Assembly (NCBI RefSeq): GCF_000150275.1
Contig: NW_002060945.1
Location: 8,763,650-8,827,649, forward strand
DNA from: Trichoplax adhaerens
Lineage: Eukaryota; Placozoa; Uniplacotomia; Trichoplacea; Trichoplacidae
Length of the DNA stretch: 64,000 bases
Direction: 5' to 3'
In this document: positions 1-23,010 of the stretch, piece after piece
Numbering within the stretch: the first letter of the stretch is position 1
How the letters are laid out: every line of letters begins with the position of its first letter
Made by a program: the position numbers and the translations under genes
Notes under the pieces: model-generated
Told to the model about the DNA's origin: nothing
What the model saw: the letters and a program-made list of their open reading frames with translations, nothing else
Database searches by the model: none

Positions 1-148
1 TTAAAAGTTTAACTCAAACGATTTCTTGGAAAATGCTTGATAAAACTTATATTAATGCAGGTTAATGTTCTGATATTATTGAATAAGGACGGAAGCATTC
101 CATATTTATTGCAATGTTATCTGATATATAATTTTAAATTTAACATAG

Positions 149-2240
149 GGTTGTCGGTTAGAGATACGTTCAAACGCTTTAAGGGAAAAGTAAGGATTGA
201 ATTGTTATCTGTTTATGGTGAACACAATAAGGCTAAAATTATTTTTTGATAAATTACAGCTCGTTTCGTTATTTAAGTTATTGCTACTGGAAAAAAAGGT
301 AAATACTTGAATTTTCGTGATTCATACCTATGATGCAAAGTAGAATTTTCACGTAAAATAAAATAGTTAATTGTAGGTTTTGTGAATTACCACCTAGGTC
401 TTATTTTACGGCTCACCCGTAAGAACAACGTGTCGTACGATGTTGTCAGCTTTGTCTTTAATCCCAGGTACGGAGATAATATCTTTACCTATCATTCATC
501 TGCATATATGACGTAATTAACCGTAATAATACACTTTCAGGTGTTACGGAATTATTAATTCCCCGATTACTAACTTGTCAAATGGCAAAAATTAGCTGTA
601 AGTGGCATGATGGCGAACTTTCGGCTGATGAATATGGGCTACCTCTAGAAATTTTCCATCAGGTAGAAATAATTTATGATCTTTAGCAATTGTCTGTAGT
701 CAATCCATTTATATGTCAAACGTTTATGTAACAACTCGGATATAGGGTGTAGTTTTCCAACCTTACGTATCACTACAACAAATGGACCTATTGAGAGACA
801 AAAGGGCAGTGCACAGTTTCATTGCAGGAGCAACTAACATCTTGTTTTTACGGCATAGCTTTGCACATGCTGTTGTATACGTACGTAGCCTTGCCTGTCA
901 GTCGTTATCAGCGATATTGTATGACGCTTATGCGGGTAAAAATCTGTTTCATGTAGGTAGAGAAAGGAGTTATTGAAGTAAGAGATCCGTCTCTTACCCG
1001 AGCGTTATCGCTAACAACTGAAGACCTCCGATTCACTGAATACTTATCGCAATATATTACATCTAAGTTTAGTGCCAAAGGGAATAGATCAGATGCCTCG
1101 CGTAGGTTTTAATGCTATTGTAATTTAGTGTTGAAAAGTTCGTACATGTTATTAACTAAATTAGTTTTGTTTTTAGCTTGGGAAGGGAGCGATGATTGGA
1201 TTAGAGTACAATTTAAAAATTATTTAGTTTCTTTACTGGCTACAGTACAGCGCACAGGTACTTGAAATAAGTAAAGCTTTTATTATTATCTACTTAATTT
1301 TCTATTAACGTTCGGTTGACATAAAATGGTTTGAAATCGTTTGATCTATTTTTTATAGATAACTTTGAGATTCTAACGGATTTCAATCACACTTTCGTTA
1401 ATCAATGGAAAGCAACTGATAGTTATCATAAATGGAAGAGCGGTAGTTATACCAAGCTTGATGATGTCCCTGTTGGGTAAGATAGCAGTTTTTGTCGTTT
1501 GATTGTTTATTACATTCACTTGAAGTTTCTATATTCCTATAACAATATAACTTTTCATCTTCTCCATTGCTAAGACACCCGTTTAAAGGTTCATATACGT
1601 TATCCGATGTCAAAATGAGATTATCTTAGTAAGTCCCAACGTTTATCATTGTGGTAAAAGTGTAATAAAAAGTTCCCGACATTACGTTTGTATTCTATCC
1701 ATACTAGGGAGGAGTCGTTGCTTTTATTATCATTTTTATGTAGTACACTATTGACATTGATTTCTGTATTAAAATTATAACAGCCAATTACAAGACGTAC
1801 AATTAATGGATCAGGAGCAAAGCAAGAAATTGAATCAAGCAGTCTCTAATACTGGGAAGGCAGTTGGTTGGTTTTTTGTAGTTTTATGATGTAGTCTAAG
1901 ATATTTTTTATTACGTAATCTTATATTGCTTATCTGGTTAGGAGGGGCTCTTGCAAGTGCGAAAAGTAAGGTAACAAATTGGTGGTTTAAGGGTAATGAT
2001 TCAAGCGATAGTGGAGATAGAGAAAATTCTACGAAAGAATATATTAGAGCGAAAGATATCCCAATTTCAGCAACGGAAGGAGACGAACATGAGCGACAGG
2101 AATTACTTCCCGACAAACCACAGCAGGTGGATGCTCCCGACCCGTTCGTAGTTGACGACGATGATGAAGATATCGATATTGATGTATTACTATCGAGAGG
2201 GACAACAACAACAACAGCAAGCAGTGAAGAGAATCATTAA
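149..2240 (+). CDS. AVL9: AVL9 homolog (late secretory pathway / DENN-like protein), 3' part
   Basis: This is the C-terminal half of an AVL9 family protein, a DENN-related factor linked to late secretory traffic and cell migration. The gene continues left of the window. The visible exons in order are about 149-188 (GLSVRDTFKRFKGK), about 257-298 (LFKLLLLEKK), 398-467 (VLFYGSPVRTT), 541-662 (ADEYGLPLEIFHQ), 746-880 (QPYVSLQQMDLL, then GATNILF), 957-1101 (DPSLTRALSLTTEDLRF), 1177-1257 (WEGSDDWIRVQFKNYL), 1359-1476 (FVNQWKATDSYHKW), about 1795-1865 (NTGKAVG) and about 1942-2240. Splice phases join correctly at most junctions. The segment corresponding to HPFQGQYSVSD of vertebrate AVL9 is not located and may be a small exon between 1477 and 1794. 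The C-terminus is longer than in human AVL9, which ends soon after the GGAFSSAK-type segment (here GGALASAKSK). Here it continues into an acidic and Thr-rich tail (DDDDEDIDID, TTTTTA). Identification comes from recalled family motifs and is strong. Confidence 0.9.
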
Positions 2241-4774
2241 AAATTTTTGAAGAGAAAATTTATTTAATCATTTATGTAATTGAGCATTCGCTAGCTTTGT
2301 TATATCTTGCATCATTATACGGATTGGTTATGAAAATCATTTTATTTAGCTACCAAAGTCAAGTGGCAACTATATTTATGCTGTTTTATATCAAATTTGT
2401 GATATATACATATTAGATAACCGCGTCAAATATGCACTTGCATATAGTTTATAGGTTATGCATGTTAATCTTGCATGTACCTATTCAGCTTCACAGGCTA
2501 ATATTTAAGGAGACGCTCTAACTTGATTAATTTCTCATCCTGTGTGCGCGTAGGTTATGGAATATGCACCCATTTCAATTAAATGATGTTCATATTGTAA
2601 CATATTACTTTTCTTTGGAAACGTTTATCGTAGCTACCTTAAACCCTTAAGGTTAATCAGCCCATAGTTGGAAAATAGAATGTACTTGACTTCCTATGTA
2701 CTGTTTTCCTTGGATCGTATTTCAGAACTTTTGTCTACTATGCCGATAGCTTTGGTATGGAACAATGTAATTTTAATAGGTGCCTAGACAACATGTACAC
2801 ATGTCGTTTGAGCTACGCGATAATTGAATTAAAAGTAAGAGTATTTGCGGTTAGGGTACAGTGTTTTATACTGTGCCAAGAATAAATTTCTATCGACTTT
2901 TACAGGGTAACAACTTGCTACTGTGTATGATTGAGATGTCTTATATTCCCCAAAATTGTCCGGTTTATGTATTTTAGGGGGTATCTTGAGCTTCTATTTG
3001 CTAAAATATCAGCTTAGTAATTTAGATAGCTTCCTCTGGTAGCGTGGAAATAATGTACTGTATTTCGCATTAGTATCCTTGTCGTTGTTATTGGAGTACC
3101 AGCATACACTTGTATAAAACATCTCTACTCCATGTACGCGTAATAAAACACTTGTGTACAATGTACATTCTACGTGAATAATCAATTAATTATAGTATAA
3201 AGGGTAAATAGCACTAATGCAACATTTTTATTACACTGATGTGTTTGAATTATAGCATTGATATGTATCCCTTTCATACCATTTCTCTAATATAATGTGC
3301 AGTAATTATACGTGCATGATGATATTATTAATAAGGATTTTGCTTGGTCCAGCCAAAGTGATGTGTTGTTGGAGTGGATAAAAATGAGGATTGTTGACGC
3401 AGTTTTGCGCTTATTGTATCTCTATGGCATGCATTACGAACTGCCAACTGTATTAATACGTCTGCTAGAAATATTCTAGATGATTTATATATAATCTCTA
3501 GCTATCTTCTCTCCTTGCTGTATACTGTCTCATAAGTTTATATCAATAGAGTAAAATACTGCTGTACGATACTTACGAGTATATTTAGTAATCCATATGT
3601 GATAAAGAAAGTTGAAATTATTGGTAGATGGGATAAGGGTCAATTGATTTATTAGCATCAAGTAATCCATATAATCTAAATTGAAAGGTTAGAAAGATAG
3701 AATTATTCTTGGCATTACTATGTATTCATAGAAATGCTTTACTAGATGTCTTTCTTCACTCGGGTATGCGTAAATGCATCAATGCATCCGAGTATACAGT
3801 ACTCGTAAGTGCGTCCAAGTTCCTAGAGCACTGTAGAAGTGTAGCACTGGCTTATTTTACGGCTAACCAATGCCAAATACTACACCATCTAGCACCGTAT
3901 ACATTTAATCAAAAACAATCCATACATATACCTCCAATCTATCGTCAACTAAAGATTCTGTCGAAAATAACCGAACCTTTCTCAAGTCTATCTGTATCCA
4001 AGATGTCGCTGGTTATACAGACGTACAGACATACCGATTGGAGTGCTGGAAAATGGAGTTTTGACGTTTTGGATAGTGCTGCGCGCTTCCTCTTCTTTTC
4101 ACGGTATGACTTTACCATTTTACCATATAAATTCAAGTACTGTATGACTTACATGGAACACCCTATAGCATAAAGTAGTCGCGGCAATGTCCTAAAGTGA
4201 CTGTGTCAGCAAGGCAGCTAACGTAGCTATAGCACTCAGTATCACTCTGGACATTGGTATGAGTACAGTATGTCTTACAGTATAGCTTGTGTGCCACAGC
4301 CAGGTTGGACTAGTCTCGGAGGCAGCAGCCAGTTGGAGTTGCTTTCCCTTGAAGATTGCAAGATTTCTTGATTCATTTTAGGTATGGTAGAAGTATATTC
4401 AATTCTCTTTATATTATTAGATAGATTAGAACAGCTATAAGCTTGTCATTGCCCAAAATTAGTTAAGTTAGTTTACCTTAGACGTAGAGTAATGTGTCTT
4501 TCTTCAGTGGTAACCACTCATTGAGGACGCAATGTCTTTCACTGCTGGAGTAGATGAAACGTTTTTCAATGGTGGTAAATTTGAATAACTAGCAATAAAT
4601 CATTTCTATCATTGCTTTTCGTTGAGCTAAGTTAAAGTTATTGGTATTTAGTAGTATTGAAGAGCAGATGGGGAGTCGTATTAATATTGTGATGGACAGT
4701 AAATGTAAAATTACGGTGTATTACTAAACTACTGGACGTGTTCTTTAATAATGGGTCAGTGAATGAGGAGAAGT

Positions 4775-5400
4775 GCATGACTGAAAATGTCTCTTGCTCT
4801 TGACTGCCACCGGTATGCTTGAGCCAAATAGAATAGCAAAAGACAAAAAATTCTACAAACTAGCTTTTCAATATCACTTGTGTAAAGTGTAGAATTTTTT
4901 GTGTAGTACTAAACTTCCTGTACGAGCAAATAGCTGATGTAAGCATACGCGTATGACTGCAAATATCTCACTTGCAATGGACAAGTATGCTTGAGTGAAA
5001 GCCCATGGAGACAGTGTTGTCAACGTAGCATTTTTGGGTGTATATATATATATATATATATATGTGACTGGATTTTCTTCATGGATGAATGGCTGATGGA
5101 AGCATACAACTGGAAATGGTACTTTTTGTAGTTAACAAATATGCTTGAGAGAGGTAGAGTAGCCAAAGACAAATTGCTGAGAGTAGCTTTTCAATATCCA
5201 TCATCAATGTAGAATTGTTGATGTATTGCTACACATTCTTCATGGGTGAATAGGTGATCTACAGTACTAGGTAAGCGTACAATTGGAAATGCCTTTCTTA
5301 CAGTTGACAAGTATGCTCGAGAGAAGTAGAGTAGCAAATGACCAATGCTACAGAGCTGCCTTTCAATGTCAATTTTCTTTCTTACTATAGTAGCTTTCAT
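4775..5400. repeat. Degenerate tandem repeat, about 170-190 bp unit
   Basis: Roughly four diverged copies share the same ordered words: TATGCTTGAG, then AGAGTAGCAAA, then AGACAAA, then CTTTTCAATATC, then a GTAGAATT/TTGATGTA stretch, then AATAGCTGAT followed by AAGCATAC. Copies begin near 4810, 4985, 5140 and 5310. Divergence is high, so the array is old. A (TA)n run at 5041-5063 interrupts it. Confidence 0.6.
5041..5063. repeat. (TA)n microsatellite
   Basis: An uninterrupted TA dinucleotide run of about 11 units. Similar runs occur at about 12493-12511 (in a CFAP210 intron) and about 34265-34284 (in a SPAG6 intron). Confidence 0.9.
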
Positions 5401-5921
5401 TTCTCTAGTAATAGTCTTGACTTGGTAAAGCCGTGTACGCGTATAGTCCATCTGCTATCATCAATGTTCATGTTGGCTGACGGCAATCAAGCAGCTGCAT
5501 GCATGCAAAATGATCTTGTGAGCGCTGAACACGCAAATTTTGAAATGACATAATCGAGATAGAATACACGACGGCATTCCAGGCAAATGATAAAATATCA
5601 TACTTGTTCTTACTTCAGAACTGTAAAGCGAAATATATTAATGCCTCAAGCTATGGCTATTGACACACATATGAGATGGTACAAATTATTCTTGACTGTA
5701 TACTATTTCTTGATTACACTATACCATTTCTATCTCGTATATTTCGCTTTTTGCAGGGCTTTAAAATTAAGAAATCACTTCTTTTTTACTAAAAATTCTT
5801 CTTAATCTTTGTAGTACTAGCAAGATTAATAAAACATTCTATTCTAGCAGTAACCAGTTCGTCTTAATGATATCTTTATTATTTTAACTTGCAGGTCGTC
5901 CTTCACTGCTTGAAGTTAAAT

Positions 5922-11301
<5,380 letters not shown>

Positions 11302-11848
11302 GTTATTGTTTAACATAGTTGTCGCATAACCATAAAACAGACATTTGTTACTCGTTTCCGTATTTTATTTCATACTGATATTACGAGTGTAATTAGTATT
11401 GTACAAGATTCATGTTGAAATCAGATTGGTCAATTCTATTATGTATGACCGACTTCTAGCTATCATACCTTATACAGTTGTTTAGAAATCATAATTGTAC
11501 CACTTGAGTAGACTATTACTCTTAGTAATATTCTATATATTATATGTTTTATGCCGACACACGAATGTGAAATCATCCTAAAATAAAAAAAACGACTCAT
11601 TTTATATTGTACAGTATGAGAAATTAGGACCGATACTGGCAGTGATATTAACGTTTTGATAATCGAATATCAATTCTAGCATACAAATATCCCGTGAGTG
11701 AATGCAGTATTTAAAATGAACTTTGCCGTAACACTAAGACCTCCACACTGGATCTGTAAACTTTAAATTAGCGAATTTAATATTAATAAGATAATCATCA
11801 ATTGATCAAATTAGTAAGACTGTTGTCGAATCCAGTTTTTGTGCATTG

Positions 11849-14675
11849 TTAGTCCCAATTAAAGCCGAGGCGCTTCTTAGAGTTTAACGGCCGACCATAT
11901 ATTTTGTCGTGAGCGTTATCAGACTTTCGCTGAACATCAATCATGTTTCCATCCTCTGTAATAGCTTGTGTACTGTGATGCATAACTTGATTTGCTGCTT
12001 TAACGAGTGGTAATGGATTTCGATCAGCTTTTTTAGTTGCCTTGATAACATTTGCGGCATATTTCTGAAATACTTTCTCGTCTTTGAGCTCTTGTGATTG
12101 CATATTTTTGATGTAGTCACTATCTTGTTCCCTTAAGTTTTTCCTTCTTATCGTATTTTCCCCCTTGAAAATTGATATAATATTAGTAAATGCTCCTGTT
12201 CAGTAGGTCATTGAAATTGTCTACTTCATTACTGTAACGTATGTTTTAATAAAATTATTGGAATATTAATGAAGGAGTGGCAACTTGTAACTTACTATTT
12301 GTTCCAAGTTAAGCTGCTTCAATTTGACAACTGTTGTAAGTGCTTTTTTTTTCTCTTCTTTTTCCTTGACTTTCCACTGAATTACAGAGAAAGATTGATA
12401 AGATTACAAACCGATATTGTTTACCCGTAAGTAAGTTAGAATTCATCAAGCACAGCGTGGAAATAATTCCCAATCTTTAAATGTTACAAGCAGATATATA
12501 TATATATATATGCAAATTTATCTACATCATAGCCTAGCAAAGGCAGCGTAAAGTTACAAAACTTAAGTGTATGATGTAAATTTAAGATGTCTACCTCTTC
12601 ATATTCTTGTTTACTCCTTTCTAGTGTCTGTTTACTCTTTTCTTTCTCTTCGGCTATTATTTTCTCATTTCGTTTAATCTATTTCCAGATATGACAAAAA
12701 AATGATACTTTTATAAATGCAATCGTCTAGCTTTGTAGCACGTTTAATAGGGTATAAAAAATAGCACACGTACCACTTCTTTTCTATGCTTTGCGATTTC
12801 TTTTAATTGTTTTTCATTTTTTTCCTTGCGTAATCTTTCTATTTCCTGCAAAACATTTAAGCATAAATATGTCAACTGTGAACGGGCGTGAATATAAAAA
12901 AATCTCTGAATCGATGCTTGGATAAATACCTCTCTTTCTCGATCTCTCTCTGCAACCGCCCGAGCAATCCTATCATCTTCATCATCAACCTTTTGTACCA
13001 TTATATTTCGTAACCTATCCACCATACGATCATTATGTTCTTTGAAGACTTTAAATAAGTCAGATTCTTTTTCTTTTCTCATCCTAATCATTCTCTATGT
13101 ATTCAAAATGTAAATGCGCTTATAAGAAACCTAAGTCAATTACAATGCACCACTGAAATTTTGACCTGAGATATCATTTTAATTAGAAGTTTTTACCTTT
13201 TTAGCTTCTGCAAATAGTCTAGTTTCTTCCTCTTCTTGTTCCTGCAGCTTTTTCTCTGCTGCTTTTACCATTTGCCTGTAAGCCATTGCCTCCTTATAGT
13301 CACTCATGAGCTCTTGCTTATTCTATAGATTGTTGAAAATAATATTTTACTTTACTGTTAAACTTAGTGACATCAAGATTAGCTATTGATAAGAAGTGCT
13401 ACGAAAAAAATCAGTTTTACCTTTCTTTGCTTCTTCGCTTGTTCTTTTATTACTTGCTCATGATTTCGCTGTTAAAGCATGAATGAAGTAAAGAGTTATA
13501 TTTGGAAAACATTAGTCTTATGGTATGATTACTTTTCTAATGTACTAACCACATCATCATCGATTTTTTTTCTTTCATCTAAATCAGTTTTTATGAAGTT
13601 ACTCTTTTGACTCTCTTTTTCTTTTACCCTATGATACAAAATATAGTTTTTTTATTCAACATTAAATTATGATATGTAGGATTAACATGCTATTACAGAT
13701 ACGTATATTTAATATAGTAACATATAGGAATAGTAATTTTGCATAAGCGTACTGGCTTAGTTGAAAATCCGAGAATTGTTTTCGTATATCGCGACGTTTA
13801 GTTTTCTCCTCTTCCTCGCGTTTCAAGTAAGCATCATACTCATTTCTCATTTGCTGAATATATCTTTCATCTTTTTCCTTATTCACATCACGTCTCATTT
13901 TTTTAAAATCGATTTGAGCTTCTCTTTCTTTAAGCACTTCTCCAGTAAGGAGTGCACTCTGTAAGTTGGATATATCAATTTGCACGATTTAATTAAATTT
14001 ATCATTACCAAGTATTACTAAATTATACTAATTTATCAGTAGTTGATTAAGACATACATGGAAATTTTTAATGCGATCAGTTTGAAAATATTGCAACTCC
14101 TTAGCTCTTTTAATTGCATTTTTTCTCATTTGAGCATTGTACTCGTCTTCTCGCTTATCTAACTCCAACCGTTCTCTCTATTGATAAATATTAAACAATC
14201 GTAAGGCAATATTAATTGCAAAGGGATTATATTGGCAATTTTATTTTAAGATAGCCAGGTTAGATTGGATTTTTAATACTAACAGCTAATACTGTAGCGC
14301 ATGAATATGTGGATGTGTACATGTAACTTACTTCTTTTTGTTCTTCCTTTACCTGGCGAGCTTGTAGCCGTTTCAATCTTTTGCCCTATAATGTACCGCG
14401 AAGATTCTTTAGAGTGTGAAATAAAAATAGAAATTACAAAATGATTAACTACCTCAATAGTATTGGGCCAGTATTTTACAATTCCTTTTGACGATTCGTG
14501 TAGCGCGTCTCTCTCCTGTTTAATTGCTTTCTTCTGTTGCGCCTCTATAGCAGATTTCGTTAACGAATATTGCATTCTATCCCATTGCGATTTTGGGACC
14601 AAAGCAGTCTTTTTGATGTCGTCGACATTGATACTTTCCTGGTTTAACCGTGGTTCTCTAGCTACAATTGAAGCG
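11849..14675 (-). CDS. CFAP210: CFAP210 (CCDC173), ciliary doublet microtubule inner protein
   Basis: A multi-exon coiled-coil protein rich in Glu, Lys and Arg. CFAP210 binds inside the doublet microtubules of motile cilia. The N-terminal exon (about 14452-14675, reading leftward) encodes ALVPKSQWDRMQYSL and KGIVKYWPNTIE, matching the family's VIPKAEWERIQDSL and VVKHWTNT. Later exons include LKEREAQIDFKKMRRD (about 13900), DRMVDRLRNIMVQKVDDEDD and RIARAVAERDRERE (about 12950-13045). The last exon (about 11849-12105) has FQKYAANVIKAT and ends RLGFNWD, compared with RLGFTW in the human protein. The true start codon was not found. The visible exon begins after an acceptor near 14667 and needs one upstream nucleotide of phase, so a small first exon should lie to the right. 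The gene is head to head with EHHADH. Confidence 0.85.
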
Positions 14676-15556
14676 ATAAAATAAATTAAAAGCTCATCTT
14701 TTTGAAAATTATAACAATTATTAGTTGTTGGTAGATCATGTGCGTATCTTAAGTATGGTAGAGATTTCATTAAATATAATATACCATAACACTTATTATG
14801 CGCGTTAGTGCGTATAGCATCGATTATTTTATTCAATTACTCTAGTAGTATAACTATGGTTGTCATTTTTCCAAGTGGCTCTTTGGAATTGTGAGTATAT
14901 TAATTTAAATCTTGTATATCTTGAGATTATTCTTATCTAATATCTGAAATTTTAGCTTCTTCAAGCTTGAATTACAACTGTGCAGTATAGCCCTTTTCAC
15001 ATTACAGCTACAATCAGTGACTGCTTGAATTCAATGAAGAAAAATCAACTATGCATCGTATTTCAATATCTTATCGTTATGCACCTTTATTATTATATTC
15101 ATGACAATTATAATAAAGGTTTCAATTTCAGAAATCTGTAAGGCTTACTGTATTCAACAGGAAAATGGCGACTATTTCCTTGATATATCTTGATGGTGGA
15201 TGCCATTTTGGAGATGTACTATTCCCTTCTACTTCAATATTAGGACTGCTCTCACCTTGTATGTTGTATATTTTACTAGTCAAGTTTTCGTATTCAGTAA
15301 ACGGTGATGCTACGTTGCTAAGATACCGATTTGTCTCAGTCCAGCACTGTCGTACAGTACGTGAACAGACGCGCGGACAGTACTGTACGTAGGTGTGACT
15401 GTCCATGATTACAGTATGTAAACATTGGGGTGAGCTGGGGGTCAAGAAATTGGACTTGCGCAGTTGTAGGTTACGCTGGAAAAAGTGGACCACAACACAG
15501 GCATGACCGAGCCTTTTCCTCCGTACTGGGCAATGATTTCATTTCCGTAGTAGTTG
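14676..15556. promoter_or_regulatory. Shared upstream region of CFAP210 and EHHADH
   Basis: About 0.9 kb separates the first recognised exons of two divergent genes. It must hold their missing first exons and their promoters. Open frames at 15128-15493 (-) and 15165-15392 (+) overlap each other and resemble no family I know. The clear structure I see is a palindromic run of the GTACAGTAC type near 15355-15385. No TATA box or defined element could be assigned. Confidence 0.35.
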
Positions 15557-21081
<5,525 letters not shown>

Positions 21082-22140
21082 AATGTTAGCGAAAAGATGT
21101 TGGATTTCTTGTTGCTATAAAAACTCTACGACATTTTACTGATTTTTGCAATATGAAATCATAACTTCTCTTACTGACTGCTCTGAATACAGCATTAATT
21201 AACATTTTAGGTTTAAGAACTTTCATCCGTATCATGGTATTCTTAGATGTTGCCATTCACCTTATTATGTAATTGCAGTAGAACAAAATTATTTAAATTT
21301 TGGTATCCTCAACATTAAAAGCTAATTCTAAAATGCATTTTACGTAGTATATAATATATATGTAATACAAGGATGCTTCCTACATTTTGAGACCGTGACG
21401 GCATTTTGCTGCAATTGTTGAAAAAGACATGTATGCGTTGAACTTTTTTCGAGTTACTGTAGCTCCGTAATTTTTAGATCTTTGCTACCAATCGAGATAT
21501 CGTACTGCAGTAGCCAAATCGATGGTTTTCAGCGCAGTTAATAATAACTGATGATGATCCTATAGCAATGGACTCTCACTTAGGCTTAGTCATTAGCCAC
21601 ATAAGTTATATACTACCGCAGGAATATCGATAGGGTTTAGTCCTTAACTGTATACTTATTGAGTAGTAGAAGCAGTTTGCATGTACATGTTGTGTATCAC
21701 AAGAGTAGAAAACCTTTACTAATTGTCAGATGAATTAATGCAGAAGTAATAGTATGATCATTGAGCATCAAGCAAAGCCACTAAAAATTCATTTATAGTT
21801 CTAGATAAATTCGTGCAGAGAAGAGTTTGCTATCGTTATTTTTTACAGTAACTATTGGGTGCATAAACCGAAGAGCGTTAGCAGGACGATTGAGTGGGGT
21901 CCCTGGGCCTTTTGAATACTAAAAATTTATTTGTAGTTCTGGATAAAGTAATACAGGGAAGAGTTTAGTTCTTGCCAAGGCGGTGAAGTATCCAATGGCG
22001 ATATACCGGTTCATTATGCTTGAGGATAGAGGCCAAGAAAAAAGTTAACCTCGACATTGCGGAACCCTATCAAATGAGAAAATCGACTCATAAGTGCTTT
22101 CTACGCGTATATCTGCTCTGCAGGAATCTACACGTAGTGT
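21082..22140. other. Non-coding stretch after EHHADH
   Basis: No gene recognised. Two related segments, near 21780-21830 and 21925-21975, share AAAAATT, ATTTATAGTTCT-like and AGAAGAGTTT-like words about 145 bp apart, indicating an old local duplication. The 3' UTR of EHHADH should lie in the first few hundred bases. Confidence 0.5.
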
Positions 22141-22517
22141 GTTCAAAAAGTTTCCATATCAATAAAATTGTAAAAAATGTGACTTAAACCGACGTACAAA
22201 TACAGTGTTTTATAAAAAAAGACGACTTAAACTGACATATAGTTACAGTGCTTTATATCAACCTGTAGTGGACGAGGTAAATTTTTGACACATCTTGATA
22301 GAATTTACAGTAGTTATTCGTAAAGTTGTGGCAACTGTCTATGCAAAACCGTATTAAAAAATTTTTATATCTATAAAATTGTAAAAATTACGCCTTAAAC
22401 TGACACATAATGACAGTGCTTTATTGATATCAACATGTAGTGGATGAGCTAAATTTTTGACACATCTTGATAGAATTGAGTTATTCGTCAAGTTTGAGGC
22501 AAGTATCCATGCAAAGC
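22141..22517. repeat. Two diverged copies of an approximately 215-bp unit
   Basis: Both copies contain ATAAAATTGTAAAAA, then TTAAACTGACATA-like, ACAGTGCTTTAT, CAACATGTAGTGGA-like, TTTTTGACACATCTTGATAG and a final GTTATTCGT. One copy runs about 22150-22345 and the other about 22365-22510. The second runs directly into the 121-bp array. Confidence 0.7.
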
Positions 22518-23010
22518 TGACGTTGATCGATGGCAAGAATGGACAGCACATTGTATATTTATTTTCAGCAAAACATGTCGAGACTTTGGACTGATTTTTT
22601 CTCAATAAAATCATATTACATTGAATCTTCTGCAAAACTAACGTTGATCGATGGCAAGAATGGACAGTACATTGTATATTTATTTTCAGCAAAACATGTC
22701 GAGACTTTGGACTGATTTTTTCTCAATAAAATCATATTACATTGAATCTTCTGCAAAGCTAACGTTGATCGATGGCAAGAATAGACTGTAGATTGTACAT
22801 TTACTTTCCGCAAAACATATCGAGACTTGGTAAAACACACTGTACTCTACATCACTCTGACTGTTTTTTCTCAATAAAATCATATTACATTGAATCTTAC
22901 GCAAAACTAGCGTTGATCGATGGCAAGAATAGACAATAGATTGTATATTTATTTTCAGCAAAATATATCGAGACTTTGGACTGTTTTTTCTCAATAAAAT
23001 CATATTACAT
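22518..23010. repeat. 121-bp satellite array
   Basis: Units start with AACGTTGATCGATGGCAAGA near 22518, 22639, 22760 and 22909. Spacing is 121, 121 and about 149 bp; the last interval carries an insertion with ACACACTGTACTCTACATC. Each unit contains TATTTATTTTCAGCAAAACA, GTCGAGACTTTGGACTG and TCAATAAAATCATATTACAT. Minus-strand open frames across the array (22354-23003) are translations of the repeat and show no gene-like features. Confidence 0.9.

Larger units (their letters stand above)
2241..5921. other. Gene-poor interval between AVL9 and DDX23
   Basis: No conserved protein-coding exon was recognised in about 3.7 kb. It should hold the AVL9 3' UTR and the DDX23 promoter and 5' UTR. An AG at about 5894 after a pyrimidine/T-rich stretch suggests a 5' UTR intron acceptor just before the DDX23 start codon. 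A 154-codon open frame at 3709-4173 has no recognisable domain and is treated as chance. A degenerate tandem repeat lies at about 4775-5400. Confidence 0.6.

Noticed and set aside
3709-4173. 154-codon plus-strand open frame in the AVL9-DDX23 interval
   Set aside because: No recognisable domain, signal or splice context. The length is possible by chance in 3.7 kb, and there is no conserved motif.
15128-15493. 121-codon minus-strand open frame upstream of EHHADH
   Set aside because: No known motif, and it overlaps a plus-strand open frame of equal quality. It does not connect in phase to CFAP210.
22354-23003. Overlapping minus-strand open frames with repeated peptide FAENKYT / SCHRSTL
   Set aside because: They are translations of the 121-bp satellite and shift with every unit; no start context or domain is present.
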